Shown: positions 25,740 to 35,167, counted from the first letter of the stretch. The stretch is 64,000 nt of DNA from Apibacter adventoris (GCF_002964975.1 NZ_PSZM01000002.1:1-64000); one strand, 5' to 3'. A program made the numbers and translations. Notes: generated by a model from the letters alone, not told the origin.

Positions 25740-26066
25740 ATGTCTTTGACTGAAAAACAAATAGAAGACTTAGGAAGTAAAATTGTTGAAAAATTAAAAA
25801 CAGTTTACGATCCTGAAATTCCTGTGGATATTTATGAATTAGGATTAGTATACGATGTGCAGATCAGTACAGAAGGACAAGCAGAAATACTGATGACATT
25901 GACTACTCCCAATTGTCCAGTTGCAGAATCTTTACCAATAGAAGTAGAAGAAAAGCTAAAATCTATTGATGAAATTACAGATGCAGTAGTTAAAATTACT
26001 TTTGATCCTCCTTGGGATAAAGATATGATGAGTGAAGAGGCCAAGTTTGAATTAGGTCTTTTATAA
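25740..26066 (+). CDS. DUF59/MIP18 family protein (Fe-S cluster assembly, SufT/PaaD type)
   Basis: The 108-residue product carries the family signature: LKTVYDPEIPVDIYELGLVYDV and TTPNCPVAESLP, with the conserved Cys. These proteins help mature Fe-S proteins. The frame extends upstream to 25695, but that part overlaps the bacilliredoxin end; ATG 25740, four bases after its stop, gives the normal N-terminus (MSLTEKQIEDL). A long hairpin terminator follows immediately. Confidence 0.92.
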   Translation: MSLTEKQIEDLGSKIVEKLKTVYDPEIPVDIYELGLVYDVQISTEGQAEILMTLTTPNCPVAESLPIEVEEKLKSIDEITDAVVKITFDPPWDKDMMSEEAKFELGLL

Positions 26067-26103
26067 ATATAATAGCTCCACATTTGTGGAGCTATTATAT
26101 TTA
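26066..26103 (+). terminator. Hairpin terminator
   Basis: ATATAATAGCTCCACA, loop AT, TGTGGAGCTATTATAT: a 16-bp near-perfect palindrome right after the DUF59 stop. It also faces the convergent gene ending at 26126. The T tract is weak (TATTTAT), but the stem is strong in both directions. Confidence 0.75.
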
Positions 26104-26125
26104 TAAAATCTAAAACTAATTTAAA

Positions 26126-26332
26126 TTACATTGCTTTTGCTGATTTATCGTTAGATTTAGTTGCACTAGTAGCTTTTTTGCTAGAAGCTTTTTTCTTTTT
26201 AGTAGGCTTTGAATTTGTTGCTTTTACTTCTTTTTTAGTAGGTTCTTGTTTAGATTTATTTACTTCTTGTGCATTAATTAAACCTAATCCAAATATAGCA
26301 GTTAAAGCTAAAGTTAAAATTTTTGTTTTCAT
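26126..26332 (-). CDS. Small Lys-rich secreted protein (68 aa)
   Basis: A signal peptide (MKTKILTLALTAIFGLGLINAQ) is followed by ~46 residues of low-complexity basic sequence (KPTKKKKASSKKATSATK). I start at 26332; the frame runs 93 bases further upstream, but only the 26332 start gives a normal signal peptide. Unknown role. Short, basic secreted proteins of this kind are common in Flavobacteria. Confidence 0.65.
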   Translation of the reverse strand: MKTKILTLALTAIFGLGLINAQEVNKSKQEPTKKEVKATNSKPTKKKKASSKKATSATKSNDKSAKAM

Positions 26333-26593
26333 TTTGTTTTCATTTAAAATTCTTATATCAAAGGTATTTAGGATTTCATAAAAAAATAAAATCACTAAAT
26401 TAATTAACGTATATTTAACAATCAAGAATAATTATCTAATAATCAATATTTTAATTATGGTAAAATATTTAGTCAGATTAAAAATCTATGAAAGCTTAAA
26501 AATGCCTTAAAACTTTTTGTGAATATTAAGAAAAATAATAAAAAAATGGTTTGTAAAAAGATATACGAATTTAAAAAGTAAAGAGTTAAAAAT

Positions 26594-26601
26594 TATATTT
26601 G
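26594..26601 (+). promoter_or_regulatory. -7 element TATATTTG before rsmE
   Basis: An exact TAnnTTTG match 23 bases before ATG 26625. No -33 element is seen at the usual spacing. Confidence 0.5.
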
Positions 26602-26624
26602 TACATAATTTTAATATATATGCA

Positions 26625-27323
26625 ATGAAATTATTTATAGGAGATATAAATTCTTATGAGGTGAAACTAAGAGAAGAAGAACAACATCATATACTAAACG
26701 TTCTTAGAATGACAGCCGGAGAGGAAATATATATAACAGATGGCAAAGGAAATTTGGTGAGAGGAAATATTAACATATCTGGGAAAAAAATTGATGTAGA
26801 TATTCAAGAAAGGTTTGATGAAGAAGCAAAATCAGAATATAAATTGCATATTGCTATTGCCCCTACAAAAAATATAGACAGATTTGAGTTTTTTGTAGAA
26901 AAATCTGTAGAATTAGGAATTACAGAAATTACTCCTATTATATGTAAAAATTCTGAAAGGAAAATTTTGAAAGTTGATAAAATACAAAAACAGATAGAAA
27001 ATGCATGTAAGCAATCTTTAAAATTACATTTCCCAATAATAAATCCATTTACCCCATTAAAAGAATTTTACCAGAAAATAAATCAAAATATATATGTAGC
27101 CCATTGTTATAAAGAATATGAAAAAGTTTTTTTAAATCAAGTATTAGATCAAGTATTAGATCCTATAATATTGATAGGCCCGGAAGGAGATTTTTCTAAA
27201 AAAGAAATTGAGGAATTATATGAACACAAAGTTAAGGGGATTGATTTAGGAAGAAGCAGACTACGAACTGAAACTGCAGGTATATTTGTATCAGCTGCTT
27301 TTTATTATAAACATTTTTTCTGA
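26625..27323 (+). CDS. rsmE: 16S rRNA (uracil1498-N3)-methyltransferase
   Basis: A SPOUT-class enzyme that methylates U1498 of 16S rRNA. It has an N-terminal PUA-like domain (EEEQHHILNVLRMTAGEEI), then the knotted domain with KNIDRFEFFVEKSVELGI, ILIGPEGDFSKKEIEEL and the SAM-binding knot DLGRSRLRTETAGIF. Its 232 residues are typical. It stands alone, with its own -7 element. Confidence 0.95.
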   Translation: MKLFIGDINSYEVKLREEEQHHILNVLRMTAGEEIYITDGKGNLVRGNINISGKKIDVDIQERFDEEAKSEYKLHIAIAPTKNIDRFEFFVEKSVELGITEITPIICKNSERKILKVDKIQKQIENACKQSLKLHFPIINPFTPLKEFYQKINQNIYVAHCYKEYEKVFLNQVLDQVLDPIILIGPEGDFSKKEIEELYEHKVKGIDLGRSRLRTETAGIFVSAAFYYKHFF

Positions 27324-27443
27324 AATATATTATTAAAATTGATGCAAAAAAATCAAAATTGATTTTAGATGTATAAATGAATAAATTATGTAAATGATTT
27401 TACATAATAAAATCTTTAATATCTAGTAACTTATATATTTTTA

Positions 27444-28685
27444 TTAAGATTTAAAATAACGAAGTATTATTTGAGTAGAATTAGGCTTGTTTAAAATATA
27501 TTTTTGGGCTTTTTGTCCTATCTCATTTCGTTTTTGATCATTTTGTATTAATTCATACAAAATAGTATTAAAATCTTTTGAGGAATGAATTACTATTCCC
27601 CCTCCGTTATTTACTAATTCTTCAGCTTCTATAAATTTGTGATAAATAGGACCATAAATAACCGGAGTATGGAATATGGCAGGTTCTAAAACGTTATGTA
27701 CCCCCTCTTTACCAAAGCCGCCACCCACATAAGCAATATCAGCATAAGAATAAACCTGTGTAAGAATACCAATCGTATCCAAAATAATTACATTATAAAA
27801 CTGTAAATCTTTACCTTCTATTTCAGAAAATAAAAGTGTAGGAACTTTTAACACTTTTTTTAATTTCTGAAAATATTCTGAATTCATATTATGAGGGGCA
27901 ATTAAAATTTTAAAGTTTTCAAAAATGTCCGTTTTATGAATAAATTTTTCAATTAAATCGTCATCTTCTTTCCAAGTACTTCCTGCTACTAATAAAATTT
28001 TGTTTTGCTTGAATTGTTCTAACCATTCTAAGTGAATGGATTGCGATAAAAGCATTTTGACACGATCAAAACGAGTATCTCCTGATATAGTATTTTGAGG
28101 AATACCAATTGAATTTAGTAATTTTTGTGAATTTTCATTTTGGACAAAAAAATGAGAAACTTTTTGAAGTATGGAAATTATCCATTTACCATATGTTTTA
28201 AAAAAAATTTGATTATTTCGAAATATAGTAGAAATAAAAATAGTATTAATATGATGTTTTGATAATTCTTGAAGTAAATTAAACCAAAAATCATATTTTA
28301 CAAAAATCACATGTTCAGGATGTAAATATTTGATTAATTTCTCTGCGTTTTTTTTAGTATCTAAAGGTAAATAGAAGACCAAATCAGCCCAGGATTGATC
28401 TTTAATTATTTCATATCCGGATGGGGAGAAAAAACTGAGAACAAATTTATAGGTTGGAAATTTTTCTTTTAATGCAGTAAACACTGGCAACCCTTGTTCA
28501 TATTCCCCTAAAGAAGCTGCATGCATCCAAATCACCTGGTCTTTCGGTGAAATACTATTCTTAATTTTTATAAATAAGTTTTTCCTTCCTTTTACCCATA
28601 ATTTAGCCTTTTCTGAAATAAGAGAAGCTAGGTTCATTCCCAGACCTAATAAATAAATGACTATATTATAAAAGAATTGATTCAA
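27444..28685 (-). CDS. kdtA: 3-deoxy-D-manno-octulosonic acid (Kdo) transferase
   Basis: A GT30 enzyme that attaches Kdo to the lipid A precursor at the inner membrane. It has an N-terminal membrane anchor (IVIYLLGLGMNLASLI), IWMHAASLGEYEQGLPV, the GSTWKEDDDLIEKF segment, and the C-terminal sugar-nucleotide region ADIAYVGGGFGKEGVHNVLEPA. The start appears to be TTG at 28685; the next in-frame Met (GMNLASL) would remove part of the anchor. Confidence 0.95.
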   Translation of the reverse strand: MNQFFYNIVIYLLGLGMNLASLISEKAKLWVKGRKNLFIKIKNSISPKDQVIWMHAASLGEYEQGLPVFTALKEKFPTYKFVLSFFSPSGYEIIKDQSWADLVFYLPLDTKKNAEKLIKYLHPEHVIFVKYDFWFNLLQELSKHHINTIFISTIFRNNQIFFKTYGKWIISILQKVSHFFVQNENSQKLLNSIGIPQNTISGDTRFDRVKMLLSQSIHLEWLEQFKQNKILLVAGSTWKEDDDLIEKFIHKTDIFENFKILIAPHNMNSEYFQKLKKVLKVPTLLFSEIEGKDLQFYNVIILDTIGILTQVYSYADIAYVGGGFGKEGVHNVLEPAIFHTPVIYGPIYHKFIEAEELVNNGGGIVIHSSKDFNTILYELIQNDQKRNEIGQKAQKYILNKPNSTQIILRYFKS

Positions 28686-29272
28686 ATTTTATTTTTTATT
28701 TAGAAAATATTTACTCATAAGAGTGAACGACTTATTTAAAAAATACCTTAACCTTATATATAAGATATTTAAGGAATATATTGATTAAAAAATAATATAA
28801 TACATTTATATCACGACTTTATGAGCTAAACTAGAAAACATAATTAACAATTTTTTTAATAATACAAAAATATCTTTTAAATCTATTTCATTTATTATAA
28901 CATAATTAAAATTATTTGTTTCCATAAGTTTTGTTTTTTAGCTAATTTATATAATATAAATTGGTCTTTTTAAAGTAAATATGATTCAATTATATCTTTT
29001 GGATTATACATTTATTAAGTTCCAATTATTAATATATGTAGTAGAGAATAGATAAGAATTATATCTAATGTGTTTTTTTGAAATTTAGCACTAAAATAAT
29101 TATACATACTAGATTTTCATAATAAATATTTTAAACTAGTTTGTTTAAAAAGATAGATTTAAAAATATATTAGCTTTAATTACTTTATTTTTTTTCAGTT
29201 AAAAAATAGAATAAAAAAAATTTTGTTTGGATTAGAATAATTCTGAAAATAGAGTATCCATATTATATAAAT
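28686..29272. other. 587-bp AT-rich intergenic region, no gene seen
   Basis: Very AT-rich with stops in all frames and no tRNA-like or GC-rich hairpin. It should hold the kdtA promoter (minus strand) at its left end and the transcription end of proS at its right. I see no convincing -7/-33 pair or strong terminator. Confidence 0.6.
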
Positions 29273-30745
29273 TTAATAAGCACGGGCAAATAAAACTCTT
29301 TTTTTAGAAGGATTCCCAGAATAAATACAAACTCCGTTTTCTTCAACAGCATCAAAAGGGATACAACGAATGGTAGCTTTAGTTTCTGCTTTTATTTTTT
29401 CTTCCACTTCTATAGATCCATCCCAATGTGCCGATACAAATCCTCCTTTTTCATCCAATACTTTTTTAAAATCTTCATAAGTATCTACCGGAGTTATTAA
29501 AGAATTCATTCTTTCTTTAGCTTTTTTAAAAATTGAATTTTGTATCTCTTGTAATAATTCTGTTATATAAACGGACAGTCCTTCTATATTAACAAGAGAT
29601 TTCTCTAAAGTATCTCTACGTGCAATTTCTACTTGATTATTCTCTAAATCTTTTGGACCTATGGTAACGCGTACAGGGACACCTTTTAATTCGTATTCAT
29701 TAAATTTCCATCCGGGTTTATATTCTGTACGGTTATCAAACTTAACAGAAATGCCTAATTTATTAAGCTCAATTTTCAAATCTTTAGCTATTTTTGAAAT
29801 AGCATCTAGTTGTTCATCAGTCCTATGAATAGGAATAATAACCACTTGTATAGGGGCTATATTAGGAGGTAGAACCAAACCGTTATCATCTGAATGAGAC
29901 ATGATAAGAGCTCCTATTAAACGCGTAGAGACCCCCCAAGAAGTAGCCCATACAAATTCTTGTTTTCCTTCTTTAGATTGATATTTAACATCAAAAGCCT
30001 TTGCAAAGTTTTGTCCAAGAAAATGTGAGGTTCCGGCCTGAAGAGCTTTACCATCTTGCATCATAGCTTCTATACAATAAGTTTCTATAGCTCCGGCAAA
30101 TCTTTCTGATGGAGATTTTACACCTTTTATAACAGGTACACCCATAAAGTTTTCAACGAAATCCGCATAAACTTCCAACATCCTTTCAGCTTCTTCAATA
30201 GCCTCTTTTTCATTAGCATGTGCGGTATGTCCTTCCTGCCATAAAAATTCAGAAGTTCGTAAGAATAAGCGGGTACGCATTTCCCAACGTACAACGTTTG
30301 CCCATTGATTAATCAGAATAGGTAAATCTCTATATGATTTTACCCAGTTTTTATAAGTATTCCATATAATGGTTTCAGAAGTAGGACGAACTATCAGTTC
30401 TTCTTCAAGTTTAGCTTCAGGATCTACAATTACACCATTTCCGTTTTCAGAATTTTTTAATCGATAGTGGGTGACTACAGCACATTCCTTTGCAAAGCCT
30501 TCGACATGATCTGCCTCTTTAGATAAGTAAGATTTTGGAATAAAAAGTGGGAAATATGCATTTTCATGACCGGTATCTTTAAACATTTGATCTAGTTGTC
30601 TTTGCATTTTTTCCCAAATAGCAAACCCGTAGGGTTTTATTACCATACATCCTCTAACACCTGAGTTTTCAGCCATATCGGCTTTAATTACTAATTCATT
30701 GTACCATTTGCTATAGTCTTCTTTTCTAGATGTAATTGTTGCCAT
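29273..30745 (-). CDS. proS: Prolyl-tRNA synthetase (archaeal/eukaryal-type)
   Basis: A class II synthetase charging tRNA-Pro. The 490-residue form without the editing insert is the 'type 3' ProRS. Motifs: [59 protein letters not shown], and [20 protein letters not shown]. It has a C-terminal zinc-less domain ending in ARAY. Flavobacteria normally carry this form. It is divergent from the Trp/Gly-rich lipoprotein gene, sharing a 124-base promoter region. Confidence 0.97.
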   Translation of the reverse strand: MATITSRKEDYSKWYNELVIKADMAENSGVRGCMVIKPYGFAIWEKMQRQLDQMFKDTGHENAYFPLFIPKSYLSKEADHVEGFAKECAVVTHYRLKNSENGNGVIVDPEAKLEEELIVRPTSETIIWNTYKNWVKSYRDLPILINQWANVVRWEMRTRLFLRTSEFLWQEGHTAHANEKEAIEEAERMLEVYADFVENFMGVPVIKGVKSPSERFAGAIETYCIEAMMQDGKALQAGTSHFLGQNFAKAFDVKYQSKEGKQEFVWATSWGVSTRLIGALIMSHSDDNGLVLPPNIAPIQVVIIPIHRTDEQLDAISKIAKDLKIELNKLGISVKFDNRTEYKPGWKFNEYELKGVPVRVTIGPKDLENNQVEIARRDTLEKSLVNIEGLSVYITELLQEIQNSIFKKAKERMNSLITPVDTYEDFKKVLDEKGGFVSAHWDGSIEVEEKIKAETKATIRCIPFDAVEENGVCIYSGNPSKKRVLFARAY

Positions 30746-30869
30746 AAATTATATTTTGTCCTAATTTTAAACGGATATTTGTGTAATTAATTGGTATGAC
30801 TTTTGTATTTTTAACAAAAATTTAATTTAGCAACAAAAATATAATATATAAACTACTAAAAAAAATATC

Positions 30870-32027
30870 ATGAATAATATTAATAGTATATTAAAAAGAT
30901 TTTGGTTAACGACAGGAGTTTTCTTTTTGTTAATTAGCCTTTTAATTTCATGTTATACGGGACAGTCTTATGCGGGAGAAGATAGTATTTATTACAATCC
31001 TAAAAAGAAAAATAAAACACAAAAATCTTATGATTATGTATATAACGATAATCAACCATCTGGAAGTTCTGACGAAGTAAGGATAGGGAAACGTTATATT
31101 GACCCTACAACCAAAGCAAGTGATTTATTATATGATGATGCATCTAATAATTCTAATGTTAATAGTAATCGTTCGTCTTATCAGAGTAATGACGTTTGGG
31201 GTGATGATGGAGGAACAGTAGTTAATAATTATTATTATGGTGGTGGTTATTATCCATATTTTGGCTCTTATTATTGGGGAGGCCCTTGGGGATTTAACAG
31301 CTATTGGGGACCTTATGGCGGATGGAATTGGAATGTTTCTATAGGATGGAGCTGGGGCTGGTCCGGTTGGGGCTGGGGAAATTCTTGGGGACCATCTTGG
31401 GGTTGGGGATATCCTTCCTATTGGGATAGGTGGCACCATGGATATTGGGGATGGAATAATCCTAGATATTATGCCAATTATGGTCCAAGACCAACAAGTA
31501 TGGTATATGGAAGAAATTCCTCATATCTTGACCAATCTTATTCATCTGTACGAAGCAGACAACTACAAGATGTTCAACGACAAACTGTGCGTAATAATGT
31601 TATTTCTGGTAGTAGAGGCGGTTTAGTAAATGGATCTAGAAATAATGCTATATCTGGGTCAAGAATAGGAAACACATCTAGAGACAAAAATGCTTTAAGT
31701 ACTTCTAGTTCACGAAACAGTGGAATAAATAATAATACTTCAGGAAGAGCAAGAATTAGTTCCGATGTAATAGGAGGCTCTCGAAATGGAACATTCAGTG
31801 GCAGCAGAAACAGCTCCATTGGTTCATCAAATAGGGAAATGTCTGGAACATCTCAACCATCAAGAAATTATAATTCAGAAAGTCGTTCTGTGCCGTCATA
31901 TTCTCCTTCTTCAGGAAGCAGAGGAGGCTCAATAGGAGGAGGTTCATTTGGTGGAAGTAGAGGAGGTTCTATAGGAGGAGGTTCATTTGGTGGAAGTAGA
32001 GGAGGTTCCATTGGAGGAAGAAGATAG
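30870..32027 (+). CDS. Trp/Gly/Tyr-rich surface lipoprotein with C-terminal GGS repeats (385 aa)
   Basis: The signal ends in the lipobox LLISC (about residue 28). Residues ~110-200 are extremely rich in Trp, Gly and Tyr (SWGWSGWGWGNSWGPSWGWG), and residues ~220-385 are Ser/Arg/Gly-rich low complexity ending in 13-residue GGSFGGSRGGSIG repeats. The same gene type sits between proS and an OmpP1-like gene in Chryseobacterium-type genomes. The aromatic/Gly-rich part suggests an adhesive or phase-separating surface protein. That is inference. It is 28 bases before the next gene. Confidence 0.8.
   Translation: MNNINSILKRFWLTTGVFFLLISLLISCYTGQSYAGEDSIYYNPKKKNKTQKSYDYVYNDNQPSGSSDEVRIGKRYIDPTTKASDLLYDDASNNSNVNSNRSSYQSNDVWGDDGGTVVNNYYYGGGYYPYFGSYYWGGPWGFNSYWGPYGGWNWNVSIGWSWGWSGWGWGNSWGPSWGWGYPSYWDRWHHGYWGWNNPRYYANYGPRPTSMVYGRNSSYLDQSYSSVRSRQLQDVQRQTVRNNVISGSRGGLVNGSRNNAISGSRIGNTSRDKNALSTSSSRNSGINNNTSGRARISSDVIGGSRNGTFSGSRNSSIGSSNREMSGTSQPSRNYNSESRSVPSYSPSSGSRGGSIGGGSFGGSRGGSIGGGSFGGSRGGSIGGRR
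31914..32027 (+). repeat. 39-nt tandem repeat inside the Gly-rich lipoprotein (about 2.9 copies)
   Basis: Units 31914-31952 and 31953-31991 are nearly identical, with a partial third copy to the stop codon. Each encodes GSRGGSIGGGSFG. The in-frame 13-codon period means copy number changes alter tail length without a frameshift. Confidence 0.9.
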
Positions 32028-32055
32028 TAAAAATTATTAAATATTTTAATTAGCT

Positions 32056-33504
32056 ATGAATAAAAAAATAGTACTCTTTACTGCTTTATTAGCAATGTTT
32101 CAGTATGGAAAATCTCAGATTTTTGACCCAAATTCTATATATGATGGATTAAATGCATATAATGGAAATTTTGAAAATTCTGGGACAGCAAGGTATATAG
32201 GTATGGGAGAATCTATGGGAGCTTTAGGTGGAGATATAAGCGCTGTAGAAACCAATCCTGCTGGATTAGGAATATTTAGAAATTCTGTTGCAAATTTAAC
32301 ATTGGGTGTTTTATCTAATAAAAATAAAGCAACTATGAAAAATTCATATTCCAATACCGATACAAATTTTAACTTTTCTAATGCTGGATTTGTTATGGCA
32401 TTTGGTGATGAATCAGATCGTCTCAAATTAAATTTAGGAGTGAATTATAGTTATCAGAGATTAGATAATGATGTAGTTTTTCCATATAATGAAAATTATG
32501 TTTATACTATAAACAATCAAGAGTTTGATTTTAACAGTTATGAACAATCTGTAGACGGATATAAATCCAAATTAAAATTTAGTATTGCTACTAATTTTGA
32601 TGATGTTATTTATTTTGGTTTAGGATTAGATTGGCATTATATAAGTATGGATAGAATGGATAGTTATTCAGATAGGTTGCTTTCTGATAATAATTTAGGT
32701 TATTTTTATCGACAAGGAACACCATATTCTCAAGATGCCAATGGTTTTGGTTTATCTGTAGGGGTAATAGGAAAAGTTTTTCCTGAATTAAGATTAGGAG
32801 CAGCTTATCATTCTCCGATATGGTGGTCTGACATAGATACAGGTTATAATTATTTTACAGCAGAAGTTTCTAAAGATAATGTTTTAAATTGGGATATTTA
32901 TTATGGTTATTATGATAAGTATAAAGTTACAGCACCTGGTAAATTAGTTTTAAGTGCAGCTTATGCATCCGACATTGTCAATGATGATAATTCGTTAGCT
33001 TTTAACTTTGACTTTATAAATTATTTTAATAAAGATTATGAATTTAAAGGCAGTCCCGATTATAGGTTAAATAATACTTTTGTCGATAATTATATGCATG
33101 ATTCTCAAGAATATCGTGCAGGTATTGAGTATAGATTTAAAGAGTTAAAAGTAAGAGCAGGGTATGCTTATATGTCATCTCCTGTAAAAGATAACACTAT
33201 AACAGGATTTAATTATGAAACAGGGACAGATTCAATGGTGAAAAATTATATGGCAGGTGAAAAAAATAAATTTTCTTTCGGTTTAGGTTATGATATAGGA
33301 CAATTTTTTGCAGATTTTGCATATCAGTTTATAAAAACAGATTATTATACTTCTTTTTCAGGAGCTTATTATAACAACAAAGAAATAAGAAATTTTGGAC
33401 CTGGTTCTGAAGGTCCATTATCTCCAATATTTGATAGTGTAACCTTTGGTAAAATAAAGAATACGCAAAATAATTTTGTTCTTACTTTGGGGATGAGATT
33501 CTAA
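32056..33504 (+). CDS. Outer-membrane beta-barrel protein (OmpP1/FadL-type)
   Basis: A signal peptide (ALLAMFQYGKSQ) precedes the plug-like start RYIGMGESMGALGGDISAVETNPAGLG, typical of OmpP1/FadL-type transporters. Alternating amphipathic strands follow over 450 residues, and the protein ends with Phe (LTLGMRF), the usual insertion signal for the BAM machinery. It probably imports hydrophobic compounds; annotations as 'hemin receptor' are unproven. It is likely in an operon with the Gly/Trp-rich lipoprotein. Confidence 0.88.
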   Translation: MNKKIVLFTALLAMFQYGKSQIFDPNSIYDGLNAYNGNFENSGTARYIGMGESMGALGGDISAVETNPAGLGIFRNSVANLTLGVLSNKNKATMKNSYSNTDTNFNFSNAGFVMAFGDESDRLKLNLGVNYSYQRLDNDVVFPYNENYVYTINNQEFDFNSYEQSVDGYKSKLKFSIATNFDDVIYFGLGLDWHYISMDRMDSYSDRLLSDNNLGYFYRQGTPYSQDANGFGLSVGVIGKVFPELRLGAAYHSPIWWSDIDTGYNYFTAEVSKDNVLNWDIYYGYYDKYKVTAPGKLVLSAAYASDIVNDDNSLAFNFDFINYFNKDYEFKGSPDYRLNNTFVDNYMHDSQEYRAGIEYRFKELKVRAGYAYMSSPVKDNTITGFNYETGTDSMVKNYMAGEKNKFSFGLGYDIGQFFADFAYQFIKTDYYTSFSGAYYNNKEIRNFGPGSEGPLSPIFDSVTFGKIKNTQNNFVLTLGMRF

Positions 33505-33519
33505 TAATTTTAAAAATAT

Positions 33520-33555
33520 AAAAAAACTCAGGTGATTTTCATCTGAGTTTTTTTT
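33520..33555 (+). terminator. Rho-independent terminator
   Basis: AAAAAACTCAGGTGA, loop, TCATCTGAGTTTTTTTT, just after the OmpP1-like gene. Confidence 0.85.
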
Positions 33556-33679
33556 GTTTAATATGCAATATAATTATATTATGTTTATCTTAATTATTAT
33601 ATTTGCGTACATATTTATTTATAATTCAATAAACATATATTATTCAGGAAAAATATGTTAAACTGAAATTTTTTTTATT

Positions 33680-34381
33680 ATGCTAGAAAGTACGTTAAAT
33701 TACATAGATATACCAAAAAACTTATTGATAGGATTTAAACTCATTGTGGCATTCATTGCCATTTTAGTGTATATAAAAATTGTTGGTAGGACTATTTTAA
33801 ATCAAGTTTCAGGTATTGATCTAGTACAGAATATTATTTTAGGAGGTCTTGTAGGAGGAATTATTTATAATCCGGATATAACAATTTTAGAATTTGCTAT
33901 TGTCTTATTTATGTGGACTTTGATTATATATATAGTTGCTTATATAATGAAAAGAAATGGTTTAATCCGTAAAATGGTAGAAGGTCCAATTATTCCCTTA
34001 GTTATAAAAGGAAAGTTAAATGTAGAAGGGTTTAAAAAATCTAAAATTGATTTATTGACCTATGCAAATATGTTGAAAAGCAAAGGTATATATGATATTT
34101 CAAAAATTTATTTTGCGCAATTAGAACAAGATGGATCTCTTACAGCCTTTACAGATGATTTTGATCAATATACAGTTTTATTAGTTATAAACGGACGTAT
34201 TAATCATGTATATCTTGAAGGAATAGACAAAGATGAAGAATGGCTGAAAAAAGAATTAAAAAAAGAGGGCTATACAGATATATCAAAAATATTTTTAGCA
34301 CAATGGTCTAAAGACAAGTTTTACATTGTAACCAACCGAGATCAAAAGAAAATAAAAAATTCAGATGAAAAAATTTATTAG
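33680..34381 (+). CDS. DUF421 membrane protein (YetF/YcaP type)
   Basis: Three N-terminal transmembrane segments (about 19-36, 53-68 and 73-89) include VKIVGRTxxNQVSGIDLVQNIILGGL-like family motifs. A DUF421 cytoplasmic domain follows (GPIIPLVIKGKLNVEGFKKSKI, SKIYFAQLEQDGSLTAF), duplicated in short form near the end (SKIFLAQWSKDKFYIV). The function is unknown; some homologues affect spore or stress traits. It stands alone with a terminator after it. Confidence 0.88.
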   Translation: MLESTLNYIDIPKNLLIGFKLIVAFIAILVYIKIVGRTILNQVSGIDLVQNIILGGLVGGIIYNPDITILEFAIVLFMWTLIIYIVAYIMKRNGLIRKMVEGPIIPLVIKGKLNVEGFKKSKIDLLTYANMLKSKGIYDISKIYFAQLEQDGSLTAFTDDFDQYTVLLVINGRINHVYLEGIDKDEEWLKKELKKEGYTDISKIFLAQWSKDKFYIVTNRDQKKIKNSDEKIY

Positions 34382-34396
34382 AAAAAATAGAATACA

Positions 34397-34428
34397 AAAA
34401 AATCACTTAATATACTTAAGTGATTTTT
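34397..34428. terminator. Bidirectional terminator between DUF421 gene and tRNA-Glu
   Basis: AAAAAATCACTTAA, loop TATAC, TTAAGTGATTTTT. It lies between convergent transcripts and has A/T tracts on both sides. Confidence 0.85.
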
Positions 34429-34435
34429 AATTAAG

Positions 34436-34507
34436 TAGCCCGTAGGGGAGTCGAACCCCTCTTGCCAGAATGAAAATCTGAAGTCCTAGCCGATAGACGA
34501 ACGGGCC
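34436..34507 (-). tRNA. tRNA-Glu (anticodon TTC)
   Basis: It folds as a standard cloverleaf: acceptor GGCCCGT/ACGGGCT (one G-U), D arm GTCTATCGGCTAGGAC, anticodon loop TTTTCAT with TTC, and T arm GGGGTTCGACTCCCC. CCA is not encoded. It lies 15 bases downstream of rpsT on the same strand. Confidence 0.95.
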
Positions 34508-34522
34508 AATAGTTATTTTATA

Positions 34523-34774
34523 TTAAAGAGCATTTACATGCTTGCTTAATTTCGACTTTAGATTGGCAGCTTTATTTTTATGAATTATATTTCTTTTTGC
34601 CAATTTGTCTATTTGAGAGAAGACAGATGGTAATTTTTCTACTGCAACGTTTTTTTCAGTTTCTTCTCTTAGCTCTTTTATAGCTGTACGAGTAGATTTA
34701 TGATAATATTTATTGCGTAACCTTCTTACATGGTTTTGTCTTACTCTTTTTAACGCTGACTTATGGTTTGCCAT
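34523..34774 (-). CDS. rpsT: 30S ribosomal protein S20
   Basis: An 83-residue basic helical protein with the S20 start (MANHKSALKRVRQNHVRRLRNKYY) and end (IHKNKAANLKSKLSKHVNAL). It binds 16S rRNA early in assembly. A full -33/-7 promoter is ~80 bases upstream. The ~70-base leader has a small hairpin (AACCT...AGGTT) that might serve translational autoregulation, but it is too simple to judge. Confidence 0.97.
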   Translation of the reverse strand: MANHKSALKRVRQNHVRRLRNKYYHKSTRTAIKELREETEKNVAVEKLPSVFSQIDKLAKRNIIHKNKAANLKSKLSKHVNAL

Positions 34775-34851
34775 AACTTTTTTTAAATTTTCTTTTTAAA
34801 ATATTTAAAATCCACAACCTAACTACAGGTTCTTTTTTAATTTTGCGGTTG

Positions 34852-34882
34852 CAAATTTAATTTAAATTTATTTAATTACAAA
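34852..34882 (-). promoter_or_regulatory. Promoter of rpsT (TTTG-N19-TAAATTTG, minus strand)
   Basis: On the minus strand TTTG (34879-34882) is followed by 19 bases and TAAATTTG (34852-34859): an ideal Bacteroidetes sigma factor promoter. It lies between tRNA-Gln and rpsT. Confidence 0.7.
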
Positions 34883-34909
34883 ATTTAAATTAATTTACTT
34901 ATAAAAAAG

Positions 34910-34980
34910 TAGACCCACAGGGATTCGAACCCCGACAAACGGTACCAAAAACCGGTGTGCTACCGTTACACCATGGGTCT
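34910..34980 (-). tRNA. tRNA-Gln (anticodon TTG)
   Basis: The acceptor AGACCCA/TGGGTCT, D arm GTGTAACGGTAGCAC, loop TTTTGGT with anticodon TTG, and T arm CGGGGTTCGAATCCCTG give a 71-base tRNA. CCA is not encoded. The antisense open frame over this region is a shadow of the tRNAs. Confidence 0.93.
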
Positions 34981-34988
34981 GTACCAAT

Positions 34989-35024
34989 AAAAAAACCTTG
35001 ACTGATTTAAGAGTAAGGTTTTTT
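34989..35024 (-). terminator. Terminator-like hairpin after tRNA-Val
   Basis: AAAAAACCTT...AAGGTTTTTT with a large internal loop lies between tRNA-Val and tRNA-Gln. It would stop or attenuate transcription leaving tRNA-Val. Confidence 0.65.
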
Positions 35025-35025
35025 A

Positions 35026-35103
35026 TGGTGGGCGATGCAGGGTTCGAACCTGCGACCCCCTGCTTGTAAGGCAGGTGCTCTGAACCAGCTGAGCTAATCG
35101 CCC
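35026..35103 (-). tRNA. tRNA-Val (anticodon TAC), CCA encoded
   Basis: Acceptor GGGCGAT/ATCGCCC, D arm GCTCAGCTGGTTCAGAGC, anticodon stem CCTGC/GCAGG with loop CTTACAA (TAC), and T arm GCAGGTTCGAACCTGC. The 3' ACCA is encoded, unlike in the two neighbouring tRNAs. Confidence 0.95.
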
Positions 35104-35167
35104 TCTTTAATCTAAACAAAATATGTTTAAGAACCTTGTGTAATTACTTTGTTTTGTAATTGGATTG

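Noticed and set aside
31128-31439. Ile/Pro-rich frame antisense to the Trp/Gly-rich gene
   Set aside because: It is a by-product of the low-complexity coding sequence on the plus strand.
31914-32027. Possible CRISPR-like array
   Set aside because: The units are contiguous coding repeats with no unique spacers.
34895-35119. Open frame on the minus strand over the tRNA cluster
   Set aside because: It covers tRNA-Gln and tRNA-Val exactly; the typical translated-tRNA sequence (AGSNPASPT) shows it is a shadow.
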